DNA of 17,874 nucleotides from an uncultured Eubacteriales bacterium (GCA_900319615.1 ONPE01000017.1:1-17874); one strand, 5' to 3'. Counted from the stretch's first letter, positions 1 through 11,336 are shown. The notes: generated from the letters alone by a model not told the origin. Translations and numbers: made by a program.

Positions 1-855
1 CGATTACTTTGTACGCAGCTGCGGTCAGATCGGCTGTGATATCACTTTCGCCAACACTTATCTCTGGCGCTCCGTGTACAGCATCGGTATAGCCTTTGAC
101 GACGATACGTATTACAAGTGCTACGCCATGGGCGACAACATCACAGGTTATTCTATCCCGATCACAAAGGGAGATATGACCAAGGCTGTCGATACCGTGC
201 TTGCCGACGCCGCAGAGCGCGGTGCAAGACCGACGATCGGCATGATGAGCAACGCCAACGCCGAGCTGATACACCGCCTGTACAACGACAGGGTGCATAT
301 CCGCGAGGACAGGGATGCATTCGACTATATATACGAACGCGCAAATCTCGAGGCGCTCGCCGGCAAGAAATACCACGCAAAGCGCAACCATATCTCTCGC
401 TTTTTGCGCGCCTGCGAATCTCGCGTTTTTTGCGCGCCTGCGACAGCTATGAGGCACGTGACCTCGGCGACGATACCTTTGCTGACGCCACGAGCATCGC
501 AGAGACATGGCAGCAGGGCAACGAGGACACCGGCGAGCTCGATATCATACGCGACGCGTTCGGGCATTTCCGCGAGCTCGGGATGTTCGGTCTGGTGCTG
601 TACGCTGACGGCAAGCCCGTTGCGATGTGCGCCGCTTCTCAGATAAACGACCGCGTGTGTGATGTGAACTTTGAGAAGGCTTTGGATTTCGACGGAGCCT
701 ATGCCATGATAAACCGCGAGTTCGCTAAGCGTTTTGACAGCTATACGCTGGTCAACCGCGAGGAGGATATGGGGCTCGAAGGGCTCAGAAAAGCAAAGCT
801 GAGCTATCATCCCGATATCCTGTATCAAAAGAGTCACGCAATATTTGATCTATAA
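1..855 (+). pseudogene. DUF2156 (phosphatidylglycerol lysyltransferase C-terminal-like) protein, 5' partial, frameshifted
   Basis: The gene enters the window already open: frame 2 reads from base 2 (DYFVRSCGQIGCDITFANTY...) through KRNHISRFLRAC near base 417. The frame then moves to frame 1 and continues DSYEARDLGDDTF... to the TAA at 853-855. The family is recognised from the early xxDITFANTYLWR segment and the closing NREEDMGLEGLRKAKLSYHP segment, both typical of DUF2156, a GNAT-like fold related to aminoacyl-phosphatidylglycerol synthases; the substrate of this subfamily is unknown to me. The break is an imperfect 26-bp tandem duplication at 392-443; deleting one copy restores a single continuous frame. 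The true start lies before the window. DJ-1 follows after a 20-nt gap. Family call is fairly sure; biochemical role is not. Confidence 0.8.
392..443 (+). repeat. 26-bp imperfect tandem duplication breaking the DUF2156 frame
   Basis: Units 392-417 and 418-443 match at 24 of 26 positions. Both encode ISRFLRAC in their own coding frames and differ only at third codon positions (TCT/TCG and CGC/CGT). Because 26 is not a multiple of three, the second unit shifts the reading frame. Confidence 0.93.
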
Positions 856-875
856 ACCCTTTTTCGGAGGCAGTT

Positions 876-1418
876 ATGTTCTATTGTTTTTTAGCAGACG
901 GATTTGAAGAGACCGAGGCATTAGCTCCCGTTGATATCCTGCGACGCGCAGGTATCGAGGTCAAAACCGTAGGAGTCGGCGGCGACGTTATCCGCGGCTC
1001 GCACAACATTTTTGTCAATGCGGATATAAATATCGACGAGCTCTCTTTAGGTAGCGATACCGAGGGCGTCATCCTGCCCGGCGGTATGCCCGGAGTGAAG
1101 AATCTTTTCGCTGAGCAGCGCGTAAAGGACGCTGTGACCGAGAGCGTGTCGCGCGGAGCCTTGGTATGCGCTATCTGTGCAGCCCCGATGATACTCGGCA
1201 GGATGGGTGTGCTCGACGGTAAGAAAGCCACCTGCTTCCCGGGCTTCGAGGGCGATCTGCTCGGAGCGGAGGTCTTTTCCGACAAGGTGGTCACCGACGG
1301 CAACATCATCACCTCTAAGGGCGCAGGCTGTGCTCTCGATTTCGGCTTCGCCATCGTTGCGGCGGTCAAGGGCTCCGAAGAGGCTGAAAAGATTGCCTCG
1401 TCCATGCAGTGCCGATGA
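876..1418 (+). CDS. DJ-1/ThiJ/PfpI-family protein
   Basis: A 180-residue protein, the usual size for bacterial DJ-1/YajL proteins (a single-domain flavodoxin-like fold of the glutamine-amidotransferase class I superfamily). It opens MFYCFLADGFEETEALAPVD, giving the conserved acidic residue region near E13-E16, and carries the nucleophile-elbow motif CAICAAP with the predicted reactive cysteine at C101. The C-terminal VVTDGNIITSKGAGCALDF stretch is also family-typical. Members are cytoplasmic and have been linked to oxidative stress protection and glyoxalase/deglycase activities, some of which are disputed; the substrate cannot be told from sequence. A GGAGG ribosome site sits just before the ATG. 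Its TGA overlaps the next gene's ATG (ATGA at 1415-1418), implying translational coupling with the folate enzyme. Confidence 0.93.
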   Translation: MFYCFLADGFEETEALAPVDILRRAGIEVKTVGVGGDVIRGSHNIFVNADINIDELSLGSDTEGVILPGGMPGVKNLFAEQRVKDAVTESVSRGALVCAICAAPMILGRMGVLDGKKATCFPGFEGDLLGAEVFSDKVVTDGNIITSKGAGCALDFGFAIVAAVKGSEEAEKIASSMQCR

Positions 1419-1999
1419 GTTCTGTCAACCCGACCGCCAACGACAAAAAATATCTGCGCGGCTATTTTTCGGACAAGCGCAGCAAGCTCTGCGATGACTC
1501 CGACCGCAAGAAAGCCATGGATGAGGAGATCCAGACGCGCCTGATTATCAGCAGGGTATATCGCGCCTGTGATACGGTGCTGATCTATATGGCTCAGCCT
1601 AAAGAGATCGCTACCTCGATGATTATCCGCGCCGCTCTTGCTAATAATAAGAGGGTGGGGCTGCCCGTATGCCTCGACGACGGCAGGATGGAGTTCCGCA
1701 GGATATATTCGCTCAGTCAGCTTCATCCCGGACGCTTCAATATCCCCGAGCCGGACGACAGCTGCGAGGTCATCGTCCCCGACGAGCGGACGCTGTGCGT
1801 GTGTCCGTGCCTGTGCTGTGATCTCCACGGCAGCAGGCTGGGCTACGGCGGCGGTTACTACGACCGTTATCTGGCAGATTTCCCCGGCTATGCGGCGGCG
1901 CTGTGCTACTCTGACAGCGTCATCCCGTCCATAGAGAGCGAAGATTTCGATATAAAGATGAACGTTATCCACACAGACAGCTTTTCGAGATATATTTAA
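1415..1999 (+). CDS. 5-formyltetrahydrofolate cyclo-ligase
   Basis: The 194-residue product matches the 5-FTHF cyclo-ligase (MTHFS) family, which uses ATP to convert 5-formyl-THF to 5,10-methenyl-THF in cytoplasmic one-carbon metabolism. The diagnostic C-terminal nucleotide/folate-binding motif LGYGGGYYDRYL lies at about residues 142-153, and the N-terminal basic helix (KKYLRGYFSDKRSKL) and the YMAQPKEIAT segment also fit. I choose ATG 1415 because it forms the ATGA overlap with the DJ-1 stop; a GTG at 1409 is a possible alternative adding two residues. No Shine-Dalgarno is visible, consistent with coupling. The gene ends at a TAA 79 nt before mltG; a TATAAT at 2013-2018 in that gap lacks a convincing -35 partner. 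Confidence 0.95.
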   Translation: MSSVNPTANDKKYLRGYFSDKRSKLCDDSDRKKAMDEEIQTRLIISRVYRACDTVLIYMAQPKEIATSMIIRAALANNKRVGLPVCLDDGRMEFRRIYSLSQLHPGRFNIPEPDDSCEVIVPDERTLCVCPCLCCDLHGSRLGYGGGYYDRYLADFPGYAAALCYSDSVIPSIESEDFDIKMNVIHTDSFSRYI

Positions 2000-2078
2000 A
2001 TGTGGATAGCGCTATAATAAGCAAGCAGGGCGTGCCCCGTTAATCGTACGGCGTCGCCTGTATTCAAGGAGTAAAGAT

Positions 2079-3668
2079 ATGAGTGATACTTCACGCAACA
2101 ATTTCCCCGAGGATTCGATCGAGGAGACAAGGCGAAAGAAGATGGAGGAGTTCCGTCTGACAGCCGACCGCAACGCTATCAGGGGCGAGGCTGCCCCCGA
2201 GGCTCCGGCGCCTGCAGCGGACGAGCCCGCAGGCGGACGGTATTCTGCCGACCCCGCTCCCGAGGCTGATTTTTCTGCGCCGGCCCGCGCTTCGGACGAT
2301 GAGACTCAGCGCGAAAATTTTGACGATCAGGCTCAGCCTCGCCGCAGACGCAACAGAGTCAGAGAGATCAATTCCTATTCTGACGACAGCACCAAGAAGC
2401 GCATCGAGCGCGACTCAAAAAAGGCGCTCAAGCAGCAGAAGAAGGAAGAGAAGAAGATCGAGAAGAGCAAGGCTAAGCGCAACCGCCGCATCTTCAAGTT
2501 CGTCTGGATATCCATGATAGTGCTCGTCGGCATCGTGCTCTCGCAGTACATCCTCGTCGGCGTGAACGATCTGCTCGCTATTTCCCGTGAGGATAATCCC
2601 GCCAAGGTCAATATCAGCATCCCCGAGAATCCCAAGCTCGACGATATCGCCGATATCCTATACAAGAACCGCGTCATCAAGCAGCCCGGCTTCTTCAAGA
2701 TGTACGCCTCGTTCACCTCGTCTGTCGATGGCTTCAGACAGGGCGATTTCGAGATCGAGACCGACAAGGACTATGAAGCGATCATCAACTTCCTCCAGAG
2801 CAACGTCAACCGTACCGATATCGTGACCGTACAGATCACCGAGGGTATGAACGTGCAGGAGATCGCAAAGACCCTCTCGGATGTAAAGGTGCTCAGCAAT
2901 ATCAATGAGTTCTACGATCTTTGCAACAGCACCTACTTTGACGAGGACTTCACGTTCCTCTAGGGCATAACTAACGCTAACCAGCGCTATTATAAGCTCG
3001 AGGGTTATCTGTTCCCCGATACCTACGATTTCTACGTGGGCGAGAATCCGAAGTCCGTTATCTCAAAGTTCCTCAACAACTATGAGAACAAGATAGTCCT
3101 GCACAAGGAGAAGTACTTCAACGGCTCCAAGAAGACTACGCTGCAGGAAGAGGCAGAGGCTACCGGCTACTCGATGGATGAGATCCTGACCATCGCGTCT
3201 ATCATCCAGGCTGAGGCTGCGTCGCGCGACGATATGTACTATATCTCGTCTATCCTGCAAAACCGACTCGAATACGGCGTGGACGAGGGCGTGTCTAAGC
3301 TCAACTGCGACTGTACGGTCTACTATCCTTACCGTAAGCTGTCCGATATACCTGAGAGCGATCGCGCGACCTTCCACTCTACATACGATACCAACGACTT
3401 TGACGGTCTGCCCCCGGGACCGATCTGCAACCCCGGCGTCGAGGCTATCAAGGCGGCTATCAAGCCTTACGAGTCATCCTTCCTCTACTTCTGTCACGAC
3501 TCTCCCGAGAATGGCTCAACTCCGTACTACGCCACCACCATACAGGAGCACGAGTATAATCTCAGTATCATAGAGAACAACAAGCTCTACGGCGGAGCAG
3601 GCGGCGGCTATTCCACCTACTATGACGGCAGCGCCGAGTCATATGCCGACTACGGATATGGTTACTAA
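2079..3668 (+). pseudogene. mltG: Endolytic transglycosylase MltG, interrupted by one in-frame TAG
   Basis: One frame encodes a complete MltG/YceG protein apart from TAG at 2961-2963 (codon 295). MltG is a membrane-anchored lytic transglycosylase that cleaves nascent glycan strands during peptidoglycan synthesis. Seen here: a cytoplasmic tail of about 138 residues (acidic/proline-rich, then a Lys/Arg-rich run), a membrane segment near residues 140-162, a LysM-like part (ITEGMNVQEIAKTL), the family block LEGYLFPDTYDF, the catalytic glutamate in IASIIQAEA at about codon 379, and GLPPGPICNPG. The flanks of the stop read FTFL and GITNANQRYYK with no loss of frame, so this is one gene. An AAGGAG ribosome site precedes ATG 2079. 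The downstream piece has no proper start of its own (GTG 3036 lacks a ribosome site). A single change from GAG, AAG or CAG would create the stop. Confidence 0.92.
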
Positions 3669-4884
3669 GCCCGAGGTACTGTCGCCCGCAGGCGACCCGG
3701 AGAGCTTCGATACCGCGCTCAAGTTCGGAGCCGACGCGGTGTATCTCGCCGGCAAGAGCTTCGGTATGCGGACTGCTTCAAAGAATTTTTCTGAAGAAGA
3801 ATTAAAATCTGCCTGTGATAAGGCTCATGCTTTGAAAAAACGGGTCTATCTGACCTGCAACACCCTGCCTCGAAATGCGGATATCCCCGATATGCCCGGC
3901 TTTCTGTCTATGGCTGCCGGGTGCGGCGTGGACGCCTTCATCATAGCCGACCTCGGCGTGTTCAGGCTCGCCGAGCGCTATGCCCCCGGCGTTGAGCGGC
4001 ATATATCCACTCAGGGCGGAGTGATAAACTACGAGGCTGCGCGCGCGTGGTATGATATGGGCGCCAAGCGTGTCGTGCTAGCGAGAGAGACTACTCTCGA
4101 AGAGATAGCCGAGCTGCGCGCCAAGACGCCGCCTGAGCTCGAGATAGAGTGCTTTGTGCACGGAGCCATGTGCGTGTCCTTCTCCGGACGATGTCTGATA
4201 TCCTCGTTCATGACCGGCCGCGACGCCAACCGCGGCGACTGCGCTCAGCCCTGCAGATGGAAGTACCATCTGTTTGAGGAGAACAGGGAGGGGCAGTTCT
4301 TCCAAGTCGACGAGGAGAGCGACGGCACGTATCTCTATAACTCGCGCGACCTGTGCATGATAGAGCACATCCCTGAGCTTGTAAAAGCAGGAGTCAGCAG
4401 CCTGAAGATCGAGGGCAGGGCTAAGTCTTATTATTATACCGCCGTGACCACCAACGCCTATCGCCACGCCGTGGATGAATACTTCGCCCATATCGGCGAG
4501 AGCGAATACAGGGTCAGCGACTGGATCGTCGGCGAGCTCGACAAGATCAGCCACCGCGCCTACAGCACAGGATTCTACTTCGGCTCGGAGCCGGGGCAGG
4601 AGACTGAGAACGGCGGATATATCCGGCACTACAACGCCGCCGCCGTGTGCGTGGAGAGCAGCAACGAGGATAATGTCGCCGTCGTAACCCAACGCAATAA
4701 ATTCTGCGTGGGCGATACACTCGACGTACTGCCGCCCGACGGCTTCTCCTTTGAGACGAAATGCCTGAGGCTGATGAATGAGGACGGCGAGGATGTACCT
4801 TCGGCGCCGCATCCGATGCAAAGGCTGTATATGACCGCCGACCGATTCATCCCCGAGGGCTCGGTCATCCGCAAACGTACTTAA
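3658..4884 (+). CDS. U32-family protein (RlhA/TrhP-like RNA hydroxylation factor)
   Basis: A 408-residue U32 'peptidase' family protein. Characterised relatives (RlhA, TrhP) are iron-sulfur proteins needed for hydroxylation of 23S rRNA or tRNA pyrimidines rather than proven proteases; which RNA this one serves is not decidable here. The N-terminus KPEVLSPAGDPESF and the barrel segment GADAVYLAGKSFGMR are family hallmarks. The Fe-S cysteine cluster is visible: C165, C172, C179, C195 and C199 within ECFVHGAMC...GDCAQPC. I choose ATG 3658 because MVTKPEVLSPAGD matches the usual family start; ATG 3643 and ATG 3622 are in-frame alternatives and none has a clear ribosome site. The start lies inside the mltG 3' end (11-nt overlap), so translation is probably coupled to mltG. 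A terminator follows immediately. Confidence 0.92.
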   Translation: MVTKPEVLSPAGDPESFDTALKFGADAVYLAGKSFGMRTASKNFSEEELKSACDKAHALKKRVYLTCNTLPRNADIPDMPGFLSMAAGCGVDAFIIADLGVFRLAERYAPGVERHISTQGGVINYEAARAWYDMGAKRVVLARETTLEEIAELRAKTPPELEIECFVHGAMCVSFSGRCLISSFMTGRDANRGDCAQPCRWKYHLFEENREGQFFQVDEESDGTYLYNSRDLCMIEHIPELVKAGVSSLKIEGRAKSYYYTAVTTNAYRHAVDEYFAHIGESEYRVSDWIVGELDKISHRAYSTGFYFGSEPGQETENGGYIRHYNAAAVCVESSNEDNVAVVTQRNKFCVGDTLDVLPPDGFSFETKCLRLMNEDGEDVPSAPHPMQRLYMTADRFIPEGSVIRKRT

Positions 4885-4894
4885 TATTTATTAT

Positions 4895-4925
4895 AACAGA
4901 CGGAGCATATTCCGTCTGTTTTTGT
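4895..4925 (+). terminator. Rho-independent terminator after the U32 gene
   Basis: A perfect 10-bp stem (AACAGACGGA 4895-4904 with TCCGTCTGTT 4911-4920) with loop GCATAT, followed by a T-rich run. It ends the first transcription unit 11 nt after the U32 stop. Confidence 0.93.
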
Positions 4926-4953
4926 TTACAAATAAGTTTGCTTGTGATATAAT
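4925..4953 (+). promoter_or_regulatory. Sigma-A type promoter for the nusB-xseA-dnaE unit
   Basis: TTTACA (4925-4930), 17 bp, then TATAAT (4948-4953), with a TG element just before the -10. The predicted start is near 4960, leaving a leader of almost 190 nt before nusB. The -35 overlaps the T-tract of the preceding terminator. Confidence 0.8.
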
Positions 4954-4984
4954 TTATACTAATATTCCATAAAACCCTTTAACA

Positions 4985-5080
4985 TCTATTGCGTAAAATT
5001 CCGCATAGCTTTGTTGTCGGTCTTGACAGGCGCCAGCCTGCCTGCAACCTCCGCCGCGCTACGCAAAATTTTCCGCTTAT
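4985..5080. repeat. GC-rich structured element in the nusB leader, suspected interspersed repeat
   Basis: A GC-rich block sits inside an otherwise AT-rich gap. Its ends are related imperfect inverted sequences (around 4990-5009 and 5057-5076, each with an AAAATT core next to a TAGC or GCTA motif), and it holds a CAGGC/GCCTG hairpin at 5027-5040. No start codon or ribosome site supports a gene here. It lies between the mapped promoter and nusB, so it should be transcribed. Whether it is a genome-wide repeat or a local RNA structure is an inference that needs a genome search. Confidence 0.4.
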
Positions 5081-5147
5081 ATCTGTTTTAAGTCTTTTAT
5101 TGATTATTAGTATTATATGAATAATTATGAGAAAGCGAGGGGTACAG

Positions 5148-5603
5148 ATGTGTAAAGAAAACACCGCACCCGAAGAGATGGATATCGCAACCGCAGATAA
5201 TAACGATGTTTCGAGATATAAGGTACGCGAGCAGGCGTTCCTCCTCGGCTTCGAATCCCTGTTCTCAGATACCGATATCGACGAGATCGCCGATAACGCC
5301 GGCGACGCGAGGGACGATATGCTCAGCGGCGACGCGATCAGCCGCGCAAAGGGCGTGAGGAACAAGATCATGGAAGTCGATAAAAAGATTTCGGAGAATC
5401 TTAAGCCCGGATGGAAGATCAGCCGTATCTCAAAGGTTTCGCTGTCCATTCTCAGATTAGCTTTATATGAGATGATGTACGACGACAGCATCCCCGTTTC
5501 GGTCTCGATAAACGAGGCTGTTGAGCTGACAAAGAAGTATTCCGTCGAGGATGAAGCCGCTTTCGTCAACGGCGTTCTCGGCTCGGTTGCCAAGACCCTA
5601 TGA
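5148..5603 (+). CDS. nusB: Transcription antitermination factor NusB
   Basis: A 151-residue all-helical NusB protein. NusB binds boxA RNA with NusE (ribosomal protein S10) in rRNA antitermination complexes. The family signature is seen in order: VREQAFLLGFESLF near the N-terminus, GWKISRISKVSLSILRLALYEM, and SVSINEAVELTKKYSVEDEAAFVNGVL at the C-terminus. I choose ATG 5148 because GAGGGG lies 5 nt upstream; an in-frame ATG at 5127 would place that ribosome site inside the gene. The first 27 residues are a polar extension before the conserved core. The stop overlaps the next start (ATGA, 5600-5603). Confidence 0.95.
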   Translation: MCKENTAPEEMDIATADNNDVSRYKVREQAFLLGFESLFSDTDIDEIADNAGDARDDMLSGDAISRAKGVRNKIMEVDKKISENLKPGWKISRISKVSLSILRLALYEMMYDDSIPVSVSINEAVELTKKYSVEDEAAFVNGVLGSVAKTL

Positions 5604-6538
5604 GCTGTTATCTCGGCATAGATACCAGCAACTACACCACCTCCGTTTGTCTCTACGACGATGCGAGCGGTGAGGTAGTCAGCCGGCGCAAGCTGCTGCC
5701 GGTCAGGGATGGCGAGCTCGGGCTGAGGCAGAGCGACGCTGTGTTCCACCATGTCCAGCAACTGCCCGAGCTATTTGAAAGCGCCTTAGACGGCTTTGAC
5801 GGAGATATCCGCGCCATAGGCGTATCATATGCTCCGCGTACAGCCGAGGGCTCCTATATGCCGTGCTTCACGGTAGGTGTGACTGCGGCACGCGTTTTGT
5901 CATCCGCCTTGCGCGTCCCTGTTTATAAGTTTTCGCATCAGCAGGGGCATATTGCAGCAGCCCTGTACAGCGTGGGCAGGCTTGATCTGCTCGATAAAAA
6001 GCACATCGCCTTCCATGTCAGCGGGGGCACCACCGAGGCTCTGACGGTCAACGGGACTGACGGCTTTGTGACTACCGAGATAACCGCGCAGACGCTCGAT
6101 CTTAACGCCGGTCAGCTGATCGACCGCATCGGCGTGATGCTCGGGCTGAGCTTCCCGTGCGGCAGAGAGCTCGAGAAGCTCGCTTTGTCGTGCACGGAGA
6201 AGGTCACGGCAAAAGCAACATTGAAAGGGCTCGACTGCTGCCTGTCCGGCGGTCAGAACATCGCCGAAAGATATCTTAAAGAGGGCAGGAGCAGGGAGTA
6301 TATCGCGCGCTTTGCGATGGAGTTCGTCTCTGCTGCAATATGCGGTATGAGCGAGCGGATAAGAGAGAGCTGCGGCGACCTGCCGTTTGTATACGCAGGC
6401 GGCGTGATGTCCGATTCTATCATACGCGAGCGTCTGCAGAGCAGCTTCGACTGCGTGTTCGCAAAGCCCGAATTTTCTTCTGACAACGCGGCAGGCACAG
6501 CTGTGCTCGCCGCCGTAAAGGATAATAACAGTATATGA
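5600..6538 (+). CDS. TsaD/Kae1-like (peptidase M22 family) protein
   Basis: A 312-residue ASKHA-fold protein related to TsaD, the catalytic subunit of the tRNA N6-threonylcarbamoyladenosine (t6A) synthase, but shorter than true TsaD (about 335-345). It keeps the opening GIDTSNYTTSVCLYD, the metal-binding HxxxH as HQQGH (FSHQQGHIAAAL), the phosphate-binding HVSGGTTEAL where TsaD has VSGGHT, and late YAGGVMSDSIIRERL and SDNAAGTA segments. The divergence at several conserved TsaD positions suggests a clostridial paralogue rather than TsaD itself; a separate tsaD is expected elsewhere. It overlaps nusB and xseA by 4 nt at each end, so it is translated as part of that operon. Its specific reaction is unknown; older annotations as 'O-sialoglycoprotein endopeptidase' are not reliable. 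Confidence 0.82.
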   Translation: MSCYLGIDTSNYTTSVCLYDDASGEVVSRRKLLPVRDGELGLRQSDAVFHHVQQLPELFESALDGFDGDIRAIGVSYAPRTAEGSYMPCFTVGVTAARVLSSALRVPVYKFSHQQGHIAAALYSVGRLDLLDKKHIAFHVSGGTTEALTVNGTDGFVTTEITAQTLDLNAGQLIDRIGVMLGLSFPCGRELEKLALSCTEKVTAKATLKGLDCCLSGGQNIAERYLKEGRSREYIARFAMEFVSAAICGMSERIRESCGDLPFVYAGGVMSDSIIRERLQSSFDCVFAKPEFSSDNAAGTAVLAAVKDNNSI

Positions 6539-7728
6539 TAACACCAAAGGTTTTTACCGTATCTCAGCTAAACGCGCGGGTCGCTTCACTTATAGCCGCC
6601 GACGAGGAGCTGCAGACGATCTTTATAGAGGGCGAGCTCTCGAACGTGAGCTTCAATGCGAAGAGCGGTCATCTGTACTTTTCTTTGAAGGATAAGGACA
6701 GCGTGATCCGCGCGGTGATGTTCTCGTGGGCTTTCCGCACATTGAGATTCCGCCCCGAGGACGGGATGAAGGTGATCATGCGCGCGTCGGTGACGGTGTA
6801 TGAGCCTGCCGGTCAGTATCAGCTGCGCGTCGAGGATATGCAGCCTGACGGCGTCGGCGTGCTCGCCATGCAGCTTGAGCAGCTGAAAAAGAAGCTCGGC
6901 GCCGAGGGCTTGTTCAGCGAGGAGCACAAGAAGCCCATACCCGATATGCCGCGCACTGTCGGGGTGATCACATCGCCTACGGGAGCAGCCCTGCGCGATA
7001 TATGCGATATCATCGGCAGACGATTCCCGTGTGCTGAGATAGTTCTTGCCCCGGTGCTTGTACAGGGCGAGGGGGCTCCGGCTCAGCTGATTAACGCTGT
7101 CAAACTCTTCTCCGATAACAACGCCGCCGACGTTATCATCATCGGTCGCGGCGGCGGCTCGATGGAGGATCTGTGGGCGTTCAACGATGAGGGGCTTGCG
7201 AGAGCTATCTACGACTGCAAGGTGCCTGTCATATCGGCGGTAGGTCATGAGACAGACACAACCATTTGCGATTTTGTCAGCGACCTGAGAGCGCCGACTC
7301 CGTCCGCTGCCGCCGAGCTTGCGGTGCCCGACCGCACAGAGCTCTCTCAGATCATCGTCAACGAATTCAAAGGCGGACTCTCCTCCTTGGAAAACAAGAT
7401 CGGGTTACGTCAAAAAGAATTGGATCATCTTGCTCAGCTGACAGCCGCCAGATCGCCGCTGCCGGCTGTTGAAAAGGATATACAGCTGCTCGCTCAGCTC
7501 TCTTTGCGTGCGTCGCGTGCCGCAGAGAATACATTTAACACCGCTGTGGCGCGTACACAGGAGCTCGCTTCACGCGTAGAGGCGCTCAGCCCCGCCGCCG
7601 TGCTCAACAGAGGCTTTGCCTATCTTATGAAGGACGGCGTGAACGTGCGCTCGGCAAAGGAGCTTATCAGCGGCGATAAAGTATCGGTCACTATGGCGGA
7701 CGGTACCGTCAGCGCGACCGTAGATTGA
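6535..7728 (+). CDS. xseA: Exodeoxyribonuclease VII large subunit
   Basis: A 397-residue ExoVII large subunit; with many copies of the small subunit XseB it degrades single-stranded DNA to oligonucleotides. An N-terminal OB-fold (VFTVSQLNARVASLI... through about residue 100) is followed by the catalytic domain: GRGGGSMEDLWAFN at 204-217, the ISAVGHETDTT segment with H238 and D241, and DLRAPTPSAAAELA. A coiled-coil-rich C-terminal part ends with SPAAVLNRGFAYLMKDG, where XseB is held in known homologues. The ATG is set by the ATGA overlap with the preceding gene. No xseB follows; dnaE starts only 17 nt after the stop. Confidence 0.96.
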   Translation: MITPKVFTVSQLNARVASLIAADEELQTIFIEGELSNVSFNAKSGHLYFSLKDKDSVIRAVMFSWAFRTLRFRPEDGMKVIMRASVTVYEPAGQYQLRVEDMQPDGVGVLAMQLEQLKKKLGAEGLFSEEHKKPIPDMPRTVGVITSPTGAALRDICDIIGRRFPCAEIVLAPVLVQGEGAPAQLINAVKLFSDNNAADVIIIGRGGGSMEDLWAFNDEGLARAIYDCKVPVISAVGHETDTTICDFVSDLRAPTPSAAAELAVPDRTELSQIIVNEFKGGLSSLENKIGLRQKELDHLAQLTAARSPLPAVEKDIQLLAQLSLRASRAAENTFNTAVARTQELASRVEALSPAAVLNRGFAYLMKDGVNVRSAKELISGDKVSVTMADGTVSATVD

Positions 7729-7744
7729 TAAAAGGAATATATTT

Positions 7745-11227
<3,483 letters not shown>

Positions 11228-11261
11228 CCAACAATTTATTTGATGAATTTTGCTCAAATAC

Positions 11262-11291
11262 TTGATTATGTAAAGGTGTTTGTATTATAAT
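11262..11291 (+). promoter_or_regulatory. Sigma-A type promoter for pfkA
   Basis: TTGATT (11262-11267), 18 bp, then a perfect TATAAT (11286-11291). The start is expected near 11298, about 39 nt before the ATG. Confidence 0.8.
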
Positions 11292-11297
11292 ACAAAC
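11278..11297. promoter_or_regulatory. Perfect 20-bp palindrome over the pfkA -10 box, candidate operator
   Basis: GTTTGTATTATAATACAAAC is its own reverse complement across all 20 bases, centred on the -10 hexamer. Because transcription should start just downstream, it is better read as a protein-binding DNA site than an RNA hairpin. The cognate regulator is not identifiable from the sequence. Confidence 0.6.
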
Positions 11298-11336
11298 GGT
11301 TAATTATTTGTTTTCCGATATAAAGGAGGTTTTTAT

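Noticed and set aside
392..443. Programmed frameshifting or phase variation in the DUF2156 gene
   Set aside because: The repeat is two imperfect 26-bp units rather than a homopolymer or short repeat tract, and silent-only differences fit merged alleles better.
881..1972. Long minus-strand open frame opposite the DJ-1 and folate genes
   Set aside because: It is the antisense shadow of two well-supported plus-strand genes and its translation shows no family features.
2013..2018. TATAAT as a separate mltG promoter
   Set aside because: No -35 hexamer of reasonable quality lies 16-18 bp upstream, and the gene is 79 nt behind its neighbour on the same strand.
3036..3668. The second half of mltG as a separate gene
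   Set aside because: Its only start is an internal GTG with no ribosome site, and it is in the same frame as the first half across the TAG.
4979..5761. Minus-strand open frame covering the nusB gene and leader
   Set aside because: It has no ribosome site, is antisense to nusB, and its tail simply translates the leader element.
11238..11259. ATTTGA/TCAAAT hairpin after dnaE as a terminator
   Set aside because: The stem is only 6 bp, AT-rich, with a 10-nt loop and no T-run.
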